A stretch of DNA of 64,000 nt from Maridesulfovibrio bastinii DSM 16055 (GCF_000429985.1 NZ_AUCX01000010.1:1-64000); one strand, 5' to 3'; shown: positions 23,862-33,170, counted from the first letter of the stretch. Made by a program: numbers and translations. The notes: generated by a model not told the origin, from the sequence alone.

Positions 23862-25226
23862 CTACCCGAGCTTCATGCCGAGCCAGGTCATTATATATTT
23901 GTCGACACTGAATTTACGGCGACAACCGCGCTCATTCATATATCTGATTTTTCCGTATATTTCCCGCTCGGTCCAGCCACGGTCATGCAGGCCGCCCAAA
24001 GACCAGAGAATCCCGACATATCCATTGGGATCGCGTCCATCAAGACTATAGCGGTCATTGAGGTAAACAGCTGTTTCAAGGGCTTTCTCGGGGCTTTCGG
24101 ACCATTCGAGTATTTTTTTTGCCCAGTACATTCGCATATAACCGTGCATTTTTCCGGTTTTCAACAGCTCAGTCTGGGCGGCATTCCACAGTTCGGAATG
24201 AGTTGAAGCGTTTTCAAAAGCCTCTGTGTCATAAACATAAACTCTTTTGTCCTGACGATGATCATCAAGGGTTTTACGGGCCCACTCCGCAACACCTTCA
24301 AAACTGTCATACCACGAATTATAAAAACAAAAATTATCAGTAAGCTCCCTTCTAACTACGAGTTCTTCAATAAAAGCTTCCACATTCCCTTCACCGGGAT
24401 TTTTGCATCTTGCGGCTTCATAAGCCACTCGCTGGGACGAAATCTGACCAAAATGAAGATATGGAGAAAGACCGGATTGAGCGTCTTCATTGGGATCATT
24501 GCGTCCCTTGTCATAAATTTTAATCCCGGAAGACAAAAATTTTTCAAGTCTCTCACAAGCAGCATCACAACCGGGCTGAATCAAATCAATGGATGGTTCG
24601 GTCCCGTAAATACCGGCATAACGGTAAATTTCATCCCAATCATTTTTCGCTGCTTCTTCCGGCGGGTACGGATAATGTTCAAGCTTGGGATAATCTTCTA
24701 AAAATTCCGGAAGCCTCTTATGTATTTTCGGCCGGATGGTTCTGGCGGCATATTCCTGCTTAGGTGAAGCAACCCTGCAAGGCACAATATTATGGGCATC
24801 AACCTCATAGATACTGCCGTTAAATTCACTGCATAGAGATTTCACCCAGTTATTGAAAATTCGTAGAGGGAAAAAATCAACAATCAGGGTTGAACACGAT
24901 TGTTCAAGGCAGTAGTCAGCTATCTTTTTATCCGGTTCGCCACAAAGAACCCTGAATCCGATATTCAGATTACGCGCTTTTTCTTCAAGCTCTTTCAGTC
25001 CGCTGAGCATAAAATGATATTGTCTGGCTCCGGCGGAAAGAAAGCGTGGAGCGAGGCAGAAAACTATTTCAAGTGGAACCCTTTTTTTAAGAGCCTCTTC
25101 CCTTGCATATAAAAGAGCCCAGTTATCTTCCAGACGCTGATCACGACACATCCAGTAAACAACCGGACCGTTACCTTCAGGCCCGAATCCCAGCTGACAG
25201 ACTCTTTCACTATTCACTTTTTCCAC
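23862..25226 (-). CDS. phr: Class II CPD photolyase
   Basis: 454 aa. N-terminal alpha/beta antenna domain (VYWMCRDQRLEDNWAL) and C-terminal FAD domain with the class II signature near GRDPNGYVGILWSLGGLHDRGW and the preceding MRMYWAKKILEWS. Uses blue light to split cyclobutane pyrimidine dimers. GTG start (25226), open upstream frame with no better site. Class II enzymes occur in several anaerobes including Desulfovibrio-like bacteria. It lies downstream of the cytochrome c553 gene, separated by a terminator. Confidence 0.93.
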   Translation of the reverse strand: MEKVNSERVCQLGFGPEGNGPVVYWMCRDQRLEDNWALLYAREEALKKRVPLEIVFCLAPRFLSAGARQYHFMLSGLKELEEKARNLNIGFRVLCGEPDKKIADYCLEQSCSTLIVDFFPLRIFNNWVKSLCSEFNGSIYEVDAHNIVPCRVASPKQEYAARTIRPKIHKRLPEFLEDYPKLEHYPYPPEEAAKNDWDEIYRYAGIYGTEPSIDLIQPGCDAACERLEKFLSSGIKIYDKGRNDPNEDAQSGLSPYLHFGQISSQRVAYEAARCKNPGEGNVEAFIEELVVRRELTDNFCFYNSWYDSFEGVAEWARKTLDDHRQDKRVYVYDTEAFENASTHSELWNAAQTELLKTGKMHGYMRMYWAKKILEWSESPEKALETAVYLNDRYSLDGRDPNGYVGILWSLGGLHDRGWTEREIYGKIRYMNERGCRRKFSVDKYIMTWLGMKLG

Positions 25227-25263
25227 AAGGAAAACCCCGCATTAACACCGACACATCCCAAAG

Positions 25264-25300
25264 GATAAAAATCCCCTGCAAAGTTTAGCCAATGCAGGGG
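25264..25300 (-). terminator. Terminator after cytochrome c553
   Basis: TGCAGGGG (25293-25300) pairs with CCCCTGCA (25273-25280); on the minus strand the hairpin is followed by ATTTTTATCC. Confidence 0.85.
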
Positions 25301-25323
25301 AAAACATACGTTACGAGCCGGAC

Positions 25324-25629
25324 TTATTTAAAAGTTCCGATATGTTCAGCAAGACCGGGAATTTCGCTTGCGTCAAGTTTTTTCAGAATTCTGGTCATCA
25401 TACCTTTAGCTTTTCCGCCGTATGAACCATCAAGATAGCCGTTCATCTTTTCCAGAGCACTGGAAGAATCTAGTCCGGCAAGAGCAATGCCACCGGTATG
25501 TTTGGTGCCGTCTATGCCGTGGCATCCGGAACATTTAGTTTTATAGAGTGTTGCAGAATCAGCACTGAATGCGACGGAAACTGAAGCTGCAAGCAGTATA
25601 CAGAAGAAGAGAGCAATAACTTTTTTCAT
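25324..25629 (-). CDS. Periplasmic monohaem cytochrome c553
   Basis: 101 aa from ATG 25629 (AAAGGAG upstream); a longer frame from 25689 lacks a ribosome binding site. Signal peptide of about 23 residues (MKKVIALFFC...AFSA). One haem site CSGCH about 14 residues into the mature protein; the likely axial Met is in GMMTRIL near the C-terminus. LDGSYGGKAKGMMT closely follows D. vulgaris cytochrome c553, an electron acceptor for periplasmic formate or lactate oxidation. Its presence supports the Desulfovibrio assignment. Confidence 0.92.
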   Translation of the reverse strand: MKKVIALFFCILLAASVSVAFSADSATLYKTKCSGCHGIDGTKHTGGIALAGLDSSSALEKMNGYLDGSYGGKAKGMMTRILKKLDASEIPGLAEHIGTFK

Positions 25630-25689
25630 CGAAAAGACTCCTTTAATAAAACAGTTTTTGACAACGCCGATTTGTTTCCAATTTAGCAC

Positions 25690-26035
25690 TTTATTCCGAG
25701 AATTGACAACCGTACAATACCAGCGGAAGCACGCCCGGAAAGATTTTCCAACGGTCTTTTTTTTGCATGTTTTATTCTAGCGGAAAATTTATCCGGTTCA
25801 TTTCCTGAAAAATATCAGCTGACATGGATGAGACTCAGCAAGGCAGCCATGGTTAAGCTGGATAAGATTCAAAGCGGCCGGAAGACTTGACCTGAGCCGG
25901 AATTCAGACAATAACCTGTTTGTATCATTTGAATATCAACATCTGGTTTTCCAACTTGGAAACCTGTAAACAAATATAATCAATGCTCGGCAAAAACATC
26001 ATAAAGACCGGTAACTTCATGGCAGCAGAGAGGTT
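25690..26035. other. Intergenic region upstream of the glycan operon
   Basis: 346 bp without an ORF. It contains an imperfect palindrome GGTTTTCCAACTTGGAAACC (about 25945-25964) and a TATAAT box (25975-25980) about 55 bp before the radical SAM gene, with no good -35 box. This is the likely promoter region of the seven-gene operon. Confidence 0.4.
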
Positions 26036-27214
26036 GTGAAATTGGAAAACTCCAACCAGATACATGAATGGTCCGCAGACAGAAAGTGGAACCCCTTCAA
26101 CAGTTATAAACTTCTCTCACAGGTCTACCGCTGGAGACTTATAAAGCGCGGGCAGCCTATACCACAGCCGGCTCTGGTTACTGTTGACCCTATAAACAGC
26201 TGCAACCTGTCCTGCACGTGGTGCAACGCCGAACATATTCTGCAAAACAGGCGCAACAGAATTTCAGAGAGAGGACTGCTGGAGCTTTCCGAAGGCATGG
26301 CAAAATGGAAGGGACATCCAGAATGGCCGGGCGGGGTTGAAGCTGTCTGCATTGCCGGTGGAGGAGAACCCCTGCTGCACCCTGCAACAGGCAGATTCAT
26401 CAAATCCCTTGTTAAAAATGGTATAGAAGTCGGTATTGTCACCAACGGAACCCGTATCCACGAATTTCTGGAAGAACTGGCCCTGTGTACATGGGTGGGA
26501 GTTTCAGTAGATGCCGGAACACCGGAAACCTTTGAGCGTCTAAAAGGCAAAAACCGCTTTGAAAAAGTGGTCGAAAATCTGAAACTGCTCAACAGCTATA
26601 TTTCAAAACATGACTGCACGCTGGGCATGAACCGTCCGGGATACGGGGTCAGCTACAAGTATCTGCTGCACAGCGGCAACATTGCCGACGTCTACAAGGG
26701 AGCCAAGGCCGCACGGGCAACAGGATGTAAAAACTTTCATCTCCGTCCGGCAGGACTCTCATGGGATAAACTGCAAAGCAGCAGTGAAAACATGTTTAAT
26801 TCCGAAACCCGTGCAACACTGGCTCAGCAGTTGAATTGCGCAAGGGAACTTGAAACCTCCAAATTCAATGTTTTCGGAATAACCCATAAGTTCGACAGCA
26901 ATCTCAACAAATCAAACATATTCTCTTCCTGCCACGCAATTTTCATGACTGCTGTTTTTATGCCTCCGGCAGAAAATAAGGATGAGCTTTTCCGCACCGG
27001 ACTATGCTGTGACAGGCGCGGAGACGAACGGCTTGAGTTTCCGCAGGAAATGAAGTCTTTCACTGATGTTGAAAAGGCATGGGGATCGACAGGACATTGG
27101 GATATTTACGACAGGATTAAACTTTCGGACTGCCCTCGCTGCACCTATCAGCCGCACAACCAGATATTTGAGCATGTCATTGAAAATGACAGCATGACGT
27201 ATAAATTTATTTAG
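26036..27214 (+). CDS. Radical SAM protein of a surface-glycan operon
   Basis: 392 aa, GTG start (26036) behind AGAGAGG. The radical SAM cluster motif CNLSCTWC gives Cys56, Cys60 and Cys63; GGGEPLLHP follows as the SAM-binding segment. C-terminal cysteines (SSCHAI, LCCDRRG, DCPRCTYQ) suggest a SPASM-like auxiliary cluster. No B12 domain. First gene of a seven-gene operon. Its reaction is unknown; radical chemistry on a sugar or on a glycan-bound peptide is inferred from the neighbours. Confidence 0.88.
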   Translation: MKLENSNQIHEWSADRKWNPFNSYKLLSQVYRWRLIKRGQPIPQPALVTVDPINSCNLSCTWCNAEHILQNRRNRISERGLLELSEGMAKWKGHPEWPGGVEAVCIAGGGEPLLHPATGRFIKSLVKNGIEVGIVTNGTRIHEFLEELALCTWVGVSVDAGTPETFERLKGKNRFEKVVENLKLLNSYISKHDCTLGMNRPGYGVSYKYLLHSGNIADVYKGAKAARATGCKNFHLRPAGLSWDKLQSSSENMFNSETRATLAQQLNCARELETSKFNVFGITHKFDSNLNKSNIFSSCHAIFMTAVFMPPAENKDELFRTGLCCDRRGDERLEFPQEMKSFTDVEKAWGSTGHWDIYDRIKLSDCPRCTYQPHNQIFEHVIENDSMTYKFI

Positions 27215-27233
27215 GCCGCACAGGAGCCTCAAT

Positions 27234-28061
27234 TTGACAAAACCTCTGGTAAGCATTGTTGTCCCATCATACAATCAGGCCCGCTATCTTCCAACTGCGC
27301 TTGATAGCGTGATGTTTCAGGAATACCCGAATATAGAGCTCATTATCTGCAATCACGGTTCAACCGATAACACATCCCGAATAATCGCAGATTTTATAAA
27401 TTCAATTGAATCCGAAAAGGTCAGTTACCTTGAACGGATGAGTGACGACGGCAGCAAAACCCTGCTCCGAAAGCATGAACTCCGCTACCCCGCAACACGA
27501 ACGGTAAAAGTAATTGAAAGTCAGGAGAATATTGGCGGAACAGCCTCATACAATGAAGGATTCAAGGCCGCCGAGGGTGAATTCTGCATGTATCTTGTGG
27601 GCGATGATTATTTCTTTCCCCATGCGATTTCCGCGATGGTGGATGTTTTTGAAAAGAATTCCGGGCTTGATGTTGTTTATGCCGACACCTTTGTTGTTGA
27701 TGACGCTGGAAGAATTCTTCAACGCCTTTCAAAACCGGAATACTCATTTGAAAAATGCCTTGCAGACTGGTTTCACCTTGGAGTCTGCCGACTTTACCGC
27801 AGAGATCTTCATCTTAAGTGTGGTTATTACGATACTGATTATAGAAATGCCAATGACTACGATATGTTCCTGCGTTTTGCCATGAGTGGAGCAAAATTTC
27901 AGCATCTCAACCGGGTTCTGTACGGCCTTAGAAAGCATGATCCTGACAATCCTGACGAACCGGCATCATGGCGTGACAACGGGCACCGCAATCTTATGCG
28001 GGAGAGCATAATCTGTGCGGAAAGAGCCAGAGAATGGCTGAAAAGTAAAAGGGAAGCATAA
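27234..28061 (+). CDS. Family 2 glycosyltransferase
   Basis: 275 aa, TTG start with AGGAG 8 bp upstream. GT-A fold: VSIVVPSYNQARYL start, nucleotide-binding NHGSTDNT, metal-binding GDD at about 122-124 and NDYDMFLRF near 205-213. Soluble with no membrane segment. It transfers a sugar from a nucleotide-sugar to an unknown acceptor. Starts 19 bp after the radical SAM gene and is followed by the dehydrogenase after 2 bp. Confidence 0.9.
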   Translation: MTKPLVSIVVPSYNQARYLPTALDSVMFQEYPNIELIICNHGSTDNTSRIIADFINSIESEKVSYLERMSDDGSKTLLRKHELRYPATRTVKVIESQENIGGTASYNEGFKAAEGEFCMYLVGDDYFFPHAISAMVDVFEKNSGLDVVYADTFVVDDAGRILQRLSKPEYSFEKCLADWFHLGVCRLYRRDLHLKCGYYDTDYRNANDYDMFLRFAMSGAKFQHLNRVLYGLRKHDPDNPDEPASWRDNGHRNLMRESIICAERAREWLKSKREA

Positions 28062-28063
28062 AC

Positions 28064-29296
28064 ATGAAAATTTCAGTAATCGGCCTTGGAAAACTCGGTC
28101 TCTGCACAGCTGTCTGCTGCGCCCGTGCTGGTTTTGAAACATGGGGCATGGATTTAAAAAAAGATTATGTCGCCCTTATTAAAAATGGCGAAATTCCTTT
28201 TTACGAATCAGAGCTTGAAGAAAATCTCTTAAAATACAGAGAGAATCTGCACCTGACAACAGACATCAGCGAGGCTGTTGCCAAAAGTGATATCTCACTG
28301 CTGATAGTCCCGACTCCGTCACAGGAAGACGGAGCTTTCAGCAACGAATATCTGATCAATGCTCTCAAATCCATGGGACCAACCCTTGCGGCTAAAAAAA
28401 CATTTCACGTTGTTGATATCGTTTCTACAGTTATGCCCGGATCATGTGACAATATTTTCAAACCTCTGCTTGAGAAAATTACCGGGAAAAAAGTAGCTGA
28501 AGAGATCGGGCTGGCCTACAATCCTGAATTTATAGCTATCGGCAGTGTCTTAAAGAATTTTCTTAACCCTGATCTGCTGCTTATCGGAGAATCAGATCCA
28601 CAGACCGGTCAGGCTCTTGAAGAAATGTATTCCGCTGTCTGCGACAATAGCCCTCATGTTGGCCGCACCTCTCTCATCAATGCGGAAATAGCAAAACTTT
28701 CCATCAACTGTTACTGCACCATGAAAATAAGTTTTGCCAATAATCTCGCCTCAATCTGTGAAAAAGTTGCAGGGGCTGATGCCGGCGACATAACCGAAAT
28801 TATAGGCCACGACTCCCGAATCGGCGGCAAATATATTCTACCCGGTCTGGGATTCGGCGGACCATGCTTTCCAAGAGATAATGAAGCTTTTATAAATTTC
28901 ACCAGACAGGCCGGAGGATTTTCCGGACTCCAGCAGGCCGTGGTTGACATCAACAATGCCCAGCCGGGAATTGTGACGGATAAAATCATCAGCCTGTCAC
29001 CTGAAAACGGAACCGTAGCCCTGCTTGGACAGGCTTATAAACCGCAAACCTATTTAACAGAAAGATCACAGGCTCTGGAGATAGCTTTAAAGCTCTCAGA
29101 ACACCGCGGTTTAAAAGTTAAGGTTTATGATCCGCTCGCAAAAGAACACGGTCCGTGGGAAACCTGTCAGAGCCTTGCAGAATGCGTTACCGGAGCTGAT
29201 GTAGCGGCGATACTTACCCCGTGGCCCGAATTCTTCGATACATCATGGCACAGGCTGCTTTGTAAGGGAGCCACAGTTCTGAATCTGTGGAAATAA
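28064..29296 (+). CDS. UDP-glucose/GDP-mannose dehydrogenase family protein
   Basis: 410 aa. Rossmann GLGKLGL at 7-13, catalytic Lys211 region, and catalytic Cys268 in GFGGPCFPRD. These enzymes oxidise C6 of a nucleotide-sugar to a uronate with two NAD+. The substrate cannot be told from sequence. It would supply a uronic acid to the glycosyltransferases beside it. Confidence 0.9.
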   Translation: MKISVIGLGKLGLCTAVCCARAGFETWGMDLKKDYVALIKNGEIPFYESELEENLLKYRENLHLTTDISEAVAKSDISLLIVPTPSQEDGAFSNEYLINALKSMGPTLAAKKTFHVVDIVSTVMPGSCDNIFKPLLEKITGKKVAEEIGLAYNPEFIAIGSVLKNFLNPDLLLIGESDPQTGQALEEMYSAVCDNSPHVGRTSLINAEIAKLSINCYCTMKISFANNLASICEKVAGADAGDITEIIGHDSRIGGKYILPGLGFGGPCFPRDNEAFINFTRQAGGFSGLQQAVVDINNAQPGIVTDKIISLSPENGTVALLGQAYKPQTYLTERSQALEIALKLSEHRGLKVKVYDPLAKEHGPWETCQSLAECVTGADVAAILTPWPEFFDTSWHRLLCKGATVLNLWK

Positions 29297-29308
29297 GGGA
29301 CTTTTCGG

Positions 29309-30094
29309 ATGAACATTGATCTGAAATACCATCGCAACGGATACGATTACTGGAATAAAACCGTATGCTGTTCCAAAGAAGCCGGGGGTGAACCACTCAC
29401 TTCCGAATATTTTGCTGCAATGGAAGAGTACAAATACTCACAGGAGCCGGAAATTCAGGCCTTTGCCCAGTTCAGCCGTTATCATGGTAAAAAAGTACTT
29501 GAAGCCGGAGTAGGAGCGGGAACGGATTTTCTGCAATGGGTTCGCTGCGGGGCCAGAGCATACGGAATAGACCTGACAGAATCAGCCATAATCCAGACCT
29601 CTGAGCGTCTTAAAATATATGGACTACAAGCCGAAGAGCTGCAACAGGCGGATTGTGAGAACCTGCCCTACCCCGATAACAGTTTTGACCTTGTTTATTC
29701 CTGGGGGGTCATCCATCACACACCCTCACCGAAAAAAGCCCTTTCAGAACTGGTTAGAGTCACAAAACCGGGCGGGGAATTAAAAGTCATGGTCTACAAC
29801 CGCCACTCTCTGGTCGCTTTTTATCGCTGGTGGCAGATGGCCCTGCTCAAATTAAGGCCTTGGATGAGCCTCAAAAATGTTCTGGCCAACCACATGGAAA
29901 ACAAAGGGACACAGGCTTTTACGGAAAAAGAAATCAAAGAACTTTTCCAAAGCTTTCCTCTTGAAATACAAAATATACAAAAATTTCTTACCTGTTACGA
30001 CCGCAAAGTTCCTTTTTCAGGGTTCTGGACCAGAATTGCAGGAGCTGACAACGCGGGATGGTTTATGGGCGTTAAGGCCGTAAAAAACAAATAA
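29309..30094 (+). CDS. SAM-dependent methyltransferase (glycan operon, first)
   Basis: 261 aa class I methyltransferase. Motif I VLEAGVGAGTDFLQW (about 57-71), acidic residue in YGIDLTES, motif II CENLPYPDNSFDLVYSWGVIHH. UbiE-like fold. It may O-methylate a sugar or the uronate. 12 bp from the dehydrogenase and 13 bp from the next gene. Confidence 0.87.
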   Translation: MNIDLKYHRNGYDYWNKTVCCSKEAGGEPLTSEYFAAMEEYKYSQEPEIQAFAQFSRYHGKKVLEAGVGAGTDFLQWVRCGARAYGIDLTESAIIQTSERLKIYGLQAEELQQADCENLPYPDNSFDLVYSWGVIHHTPSPKKALSELVRVTKPGGELKVMVYNRHSLVAFYRWWQMALLKLRPWMSLKNVLANHMENKGTQAFTEKEIKELFQSFPLEIQNIQKFLTCYDRKVPFSGFWTRIAGADNAGWFMGVKAVKNK

Positions 30095-30107
30095 AGGAGC
30101 TTTAAAT

Positions 30108-31019
30108 ATGAAAGTCAGCCCCGGAAACAGAGATATTACTGTTTATGTCGGTTTTCGCCCTTTTGAAGGCGAATGGATTGAAAAAAATACGGCTGTGTTG
30201 AACGGACTTAAATGGCAGGGAGTCGAAGGACTCAAAATAAAATTTGTCTGCTGGCCTTCAGAAGTTTCCACAGCAAGCTACGCTTCCCGGCACGGATATG
30301 AAACCGTGGTTGTACCCTGGGTGCGGCATTATCTTTTCTCCGGCCCGCAGCGCAGCTTCAAGGCAATGTTTGAAACCTGCCTGATGGACTGTGATACTGA
30401 AATTTTTGTTTATATAAACGGAGATATTGTTCTCGGACCCGGAATTCTGGAATGGATTCAAAATAATGTTGACCACTCCACCTTATTCAGTCTGCCGCGT
30501 CATAACTGGGAATTCAGCAGACAGCTTGAATCTGCAAAAGACTTTGAAACGGCCTTTTCCGAGTCTGTCCCGGAAGAGTGGACCGCCCTTGATATTTTTG
30601 CAATGCGCGCCACTGAAGCCCGTAAAAATTTCATTCCCTTTCCGCCGTTCCTGCTTACTGCCGGATCAATGGATTCGTTCATTCTTGTAAATGCCGCACA
30701 CATGGGCTGGAAAAGGGTGCTGATTCCGCCCGACATCTATCACATGCTGCACATTGAGCATGAGTTCAGCCATCCGCTTAAGCCTGGAGCTTCACCTGAC
30801 AAATATGCCAAATGGGCTTTCAACTGCGGCGTTTACGAAATGGCCACCCAGAAAATAGCCCCTGAACATCTACAGAACGCAACTCTCAGCAGTTTCAGCG
30901 GTGCTGAAAGATATAAATTCAAATATCAGTTACCAACCCGTGATTACCAGACTCCTGATGAATGTTTAAACAGTGACGGACAGACTGAGAAGCCTGAAAA
31001 TGGAAAATCTGATGAGTAA
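30108..31019 (+). CDS. Putative glycosyltransferase, GT-A-like
   Basis: 303 aa, not assigned to a known family by eye. FVYINGDIVLGPGIL (about 102-116) resembles the DxD strand of GT-A glycosyltransferases, and MDSFILVN near 188-195 could hold the catalytic acidic residue. No membrane segment. Its place in the operon fits a second transferase. It ends 8 bp inside the next gene. Confidence 0.6.
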   Translation: MKVSPGNRDITVYVGFRPFEGEWIEKNTAVLNGLKWQGVEGLKIKFVCWPSEVSTASYASRHGYETVVVPWVRHYLFSGPQRSFKAMFETCLMDCDTEIFVYINGDIVLGPGILEWIQNNVDHSTLFSLPRHNWEFSRQLESAKDFETAFSESVPEEWTALDIFAMRATEARKNFIPFPPFLLTAGSMDSFILVNAAHMGWKRVLIPPDIYHMLHIEHEFSHPLKPGASPDKYAKWAFNCGVYEMATQKIAPEHLQNATLSSFSGAERYKFKYQLPTRDYQTPDECLNSDGQTEKPENGKSDE

Positions 31020-31725
31020 TGACATCCTGAAACATAATCTTGAGAAATGGAAAACACTCCCTGCCGGTGAATGGCGCAGAAATGTTTCCGATCTCTACGC
31101 GCTTGAAGACGATGAACTTGCAACGGCCTACAATTCATTCCGTACTTTATGGGACAGAGAAAGAGGCTGGGAGCATGAACGCTACGGCAAAATGTTTTCA
31201 GGGCGTGAGGTGCTGGAGGTAGGCAGCGGTCTTGGCTATGATGCACTGACAATGTCTAAAAAAGCAGCATCATGGACCTGTGCGGATATACTTCAGGTGA
31301 ACATTGATTTTGTTGCCCGTATGGCCGCACTCACAGGCTCAGAAAACATTTCGACCCAACTCCTTGAAGATATCGATTCCCATGATTTCAAAAAATCTTT
31401 CAACGGATTTTATGCTCATGGAGTTCTCCACCACATACCTTTTGATATCGCATCCAGACAGATGGCTAATATATCAAAATATCTTGAGCCGGGGGCCAAA
31501 GCTGTTTTTCTGATGTACCCGAAAGCAAGATGGGAGCATGCCGGAAAACCTGCTTTTGAAAATTTCGGAATAAGCACAGACGGGGAAGGAACACCGTGGG
31601 CCGAGTGGTATGATGAAGAAAAAATTTTGAAACTGGTCGGAGATGATTTTACTCTGGATAAGAGTATCCCCTGGGGCTGGAACAATATTGAATTTATAAA
31701 TTTCGAACTGACTAAAAAACAATAG
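31012..31725 (+). CDS. SAM-dependent methyltransferase (glycan operon, second)
   Basis: 237 aa from ATG 31012 (GGA 9 bp upstream); in-frame ATGs at 30973 and 31000 would lengthen it into the previous gene. Motif I VLEVGSGLGYDALT, then GVLHHIP, typical of class I methyltransferases. Not closely alike to the first methyltransferase, so the two probably act at different positions. Confidence 0.85.
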   Translation: MSNDILKHNLEKWKTLPAGEWRRNVSDLYALEDDELATAYNSFRTLWDRERGWEHERYGKMFSGREVLEVGSGLGYDALTMSKKAASWTCADILQVNIDFVARMAALTGSENISTQLLEDIDSHDFKKSFNGFYAHGVLHHIPFDIASRQMANISKYLEPGAKAVFLMYPKARWEHAGKPAFENFGISTDGEGTPWAEWYDEEKILKLVGDDFTLDKSIPWGWNNIEFINFELTKKQ

Positions 31726-31735
31726 GGACCAGACC

Positions 31736-32899
31736 ATGAAATTAGGCGCGCTTATTCCGGCCAGAATAGGGTCCAAACGTCTGCGCAAAAAAAATATCCT
31801 AAACCTCGGCGGTAAACCCCTGCTCTGCTGGAGCATAGACCCGCTGCTGGAAGCGGATATTTTTGATGACATCACCGTCTCAACCGAATCAGAAGAAGTG
31901 GCAGATGTTGTACGCAATATTTATTCGGAGAAAGAAGTCAAAATACTGATGCGCCCGGAAGAGCTGGCCGGTGATGACTCCAGTCTTGACGCGGTTCAGG
32001 CTCACTACCTTGAAAATAGACTTGATATTGAATGGTTCGGACTTTTCATGCCGACATACCCTTTCAGAAAAAAAGAAAAAATCCATGATGCGGTAAGAGC
32101 CTTGTATTCCGGTTATGCCTGGCGGGTTATCTCAGTAAGGGCAGATGAAAACTGTTCTATGGATTATTACTACCCCAAGGATGACGGAGTGGGACTGTTT
32201 TTTCAGATGCAGCCTTTTTTTGCTGCAAATAACATTTCCACATATATGTTTTACCAGCGCAATATGATTGGTGAACTCTGGGCCAAAGCAGGCATGACCA
32301 ACACTGAAAGGGTCAGAAAAATATATGCAGATGTTGAAGAATGTATTGATATCGATACTGCTGCCGACTTTAAAATAGCTGAAAAAGTAGTGTCCGGTTA
32401 CAAACCTTTTTTCCGTAAACCAGTTTTTTCTGAGCTTGGAGACTGGACTCTGATCATGCCGGAAGGAACGGACATTGAAGGTTACAAAAAATATCTGGCC
32501 GGGTATGATATGACTGATATGAGCACACCTATGCTCTTTCTTCAGGAAGCCCGCCTTCCGGTCTCAACCTTCAGATGTTTTGACGGCATCAGGCGTTCAT
32601 ACTGGATGAGCGAAAAAGCCGTAAATTACATGAACTACAGCAGGGCCAAAAAAACGGGCAACAATGCCTACATCCCTATTCACTACACCAACTCGAAGCA
32701 TTACAGACTGCTTAGGAATATGCATCCTCAAAACCCTTATGACCCTCCGACCGATTGCGATAAAGACGGGATCATGTTCGGCAGCAATTCCGCAGTGCCG
32801 AAAGCCGTTCCACAGGACCGGATCATCTTTCAGGAAAAAGTGGAAACAGAACCGTGGTATGTCGACCCTCTGGACTTCGTAAAATCAGCAGCTGATTAA
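31736..32899 (+). CDS. CMP-sugar synthetase-like cytidylyltransferase with extra C-terminal domain
   Basis: 387 aa. Residues 1-225 are a cytidylyltransferase of the NeuA/KdsB/PseF type: nucleotide-binding IPARIGSKRLRKKN at 7-20, then a nucleotide-sugar fold ending with IDIDTAADF. Residues about 230-387 form a second domain that I do not recognise (contains GIRRSYWMSEKAVNYMNY). Activates an acidic sugar with CTP, as for sialic, pseudaminic or Kdo-like sugars. No NeuB or NeuC homologue is present, so the acid sugar must come from elsewhere or be new. Last gene of the operon. Confidence 0.85.
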   Translation: MKLGALIPARIGSKRLRKKNILNLGGKPLLCWSIDPLLEADIFDDITVSTESEEVADVVRNIYSEKEVKILMRPEELAGDDSSLDAVQAHYLENRLDIEWFGLFMPTYPFRKKEKIHDAVRALYSGYAWRVISVRADENCSMDYYYPKDDGVGLFFQMQPFFAANNISTYMFYQRNMIGELWAKAGMTNTERVRKIYADVEECIDIDTAADFKIAEKVVSGYKPFFRKPVFSELGDWTLIMPEGTDIEGYKKYLAGYDMTDMSTPMLFLQEARLPVSTFRCFDGIRRSYWMSEKAVNYMNYSRAKKTGNNAYIPIHYTNSKHYRLLRNMHPQNPYDPPTDCDKDGIMFGSNSAVPKAVPQDRIIFQEKVETEPWYVDPLDFVKSAAD

Positions 32900-32970
32900 G
32901 GCTGGCCTTAATTAAGTTGTTTTAAATTTAAGGGCAGCACAGCAGGCTGTAAATAAAATCAATACTGAAC

Positions 32971-33007
32971 CAAAAGCCCCTGCCATCAAGTAACTTGAAG
33001 GCAGGGG
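32971..33007 (-). terminator. Terminator of the small gene (minus strand)
   Basis: GGCAGGGG (33000-33007) pairs with CCCCTGCC (32977-32984), with an inner CAAG/CTTG pair. On the minus strand it is followed by CTTTTGG, just after the stop at 33015. It may also help end the convergent glycan operon. Confidence 0.75.
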
Positions 33008-33014
33008 TAGATAC

Positions 33015-33170
33015 TTATTTCTGTTTTTTATGAGAATATTTTCCCTTACTTAATTCAGTAAACCATTTTGCATAGAGCTTGGGAACATAGAGATAATTTT
33101 CCTGTAGATCAGTCTTTATATAATTTTCAAAAGACTTACGAGTTGCTTTGGAAAGATCAATATTGCTCAT
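33015..33170 (-). CDS. 51-aa basic protein of unknown function
   Basis: ATG at 33170, stop TAA at 33017-33015, 51 codons. A GGGGG ribosome binding site lies 6 bp upstream on the minus strand and a terminator follows directly, so it is a complete small transcription unit. The protein starts MSNIDLSKATRKSFENYIKT, is basic near the C-terminus and has several Tyr, Phe and Trp residues (YLYVPKLYAKWF). No signal peptide or membrane segment. It resembles nothing I can name. It lies between the glycan operon and the metal-stress module. Confidence 0.65.
   Translation of the reverse strand: MSNIDLSKATRKSFENYIKTDLQENYLYVPKLYAKWFTELSKGKYSHKKQK

Noticed and set aside
24258-24701. 147-codon plus-strand ORF inside the photolyase gene
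   Set aside because: Antisense shadow; the photolyase reading frame is continuous and matches the family.
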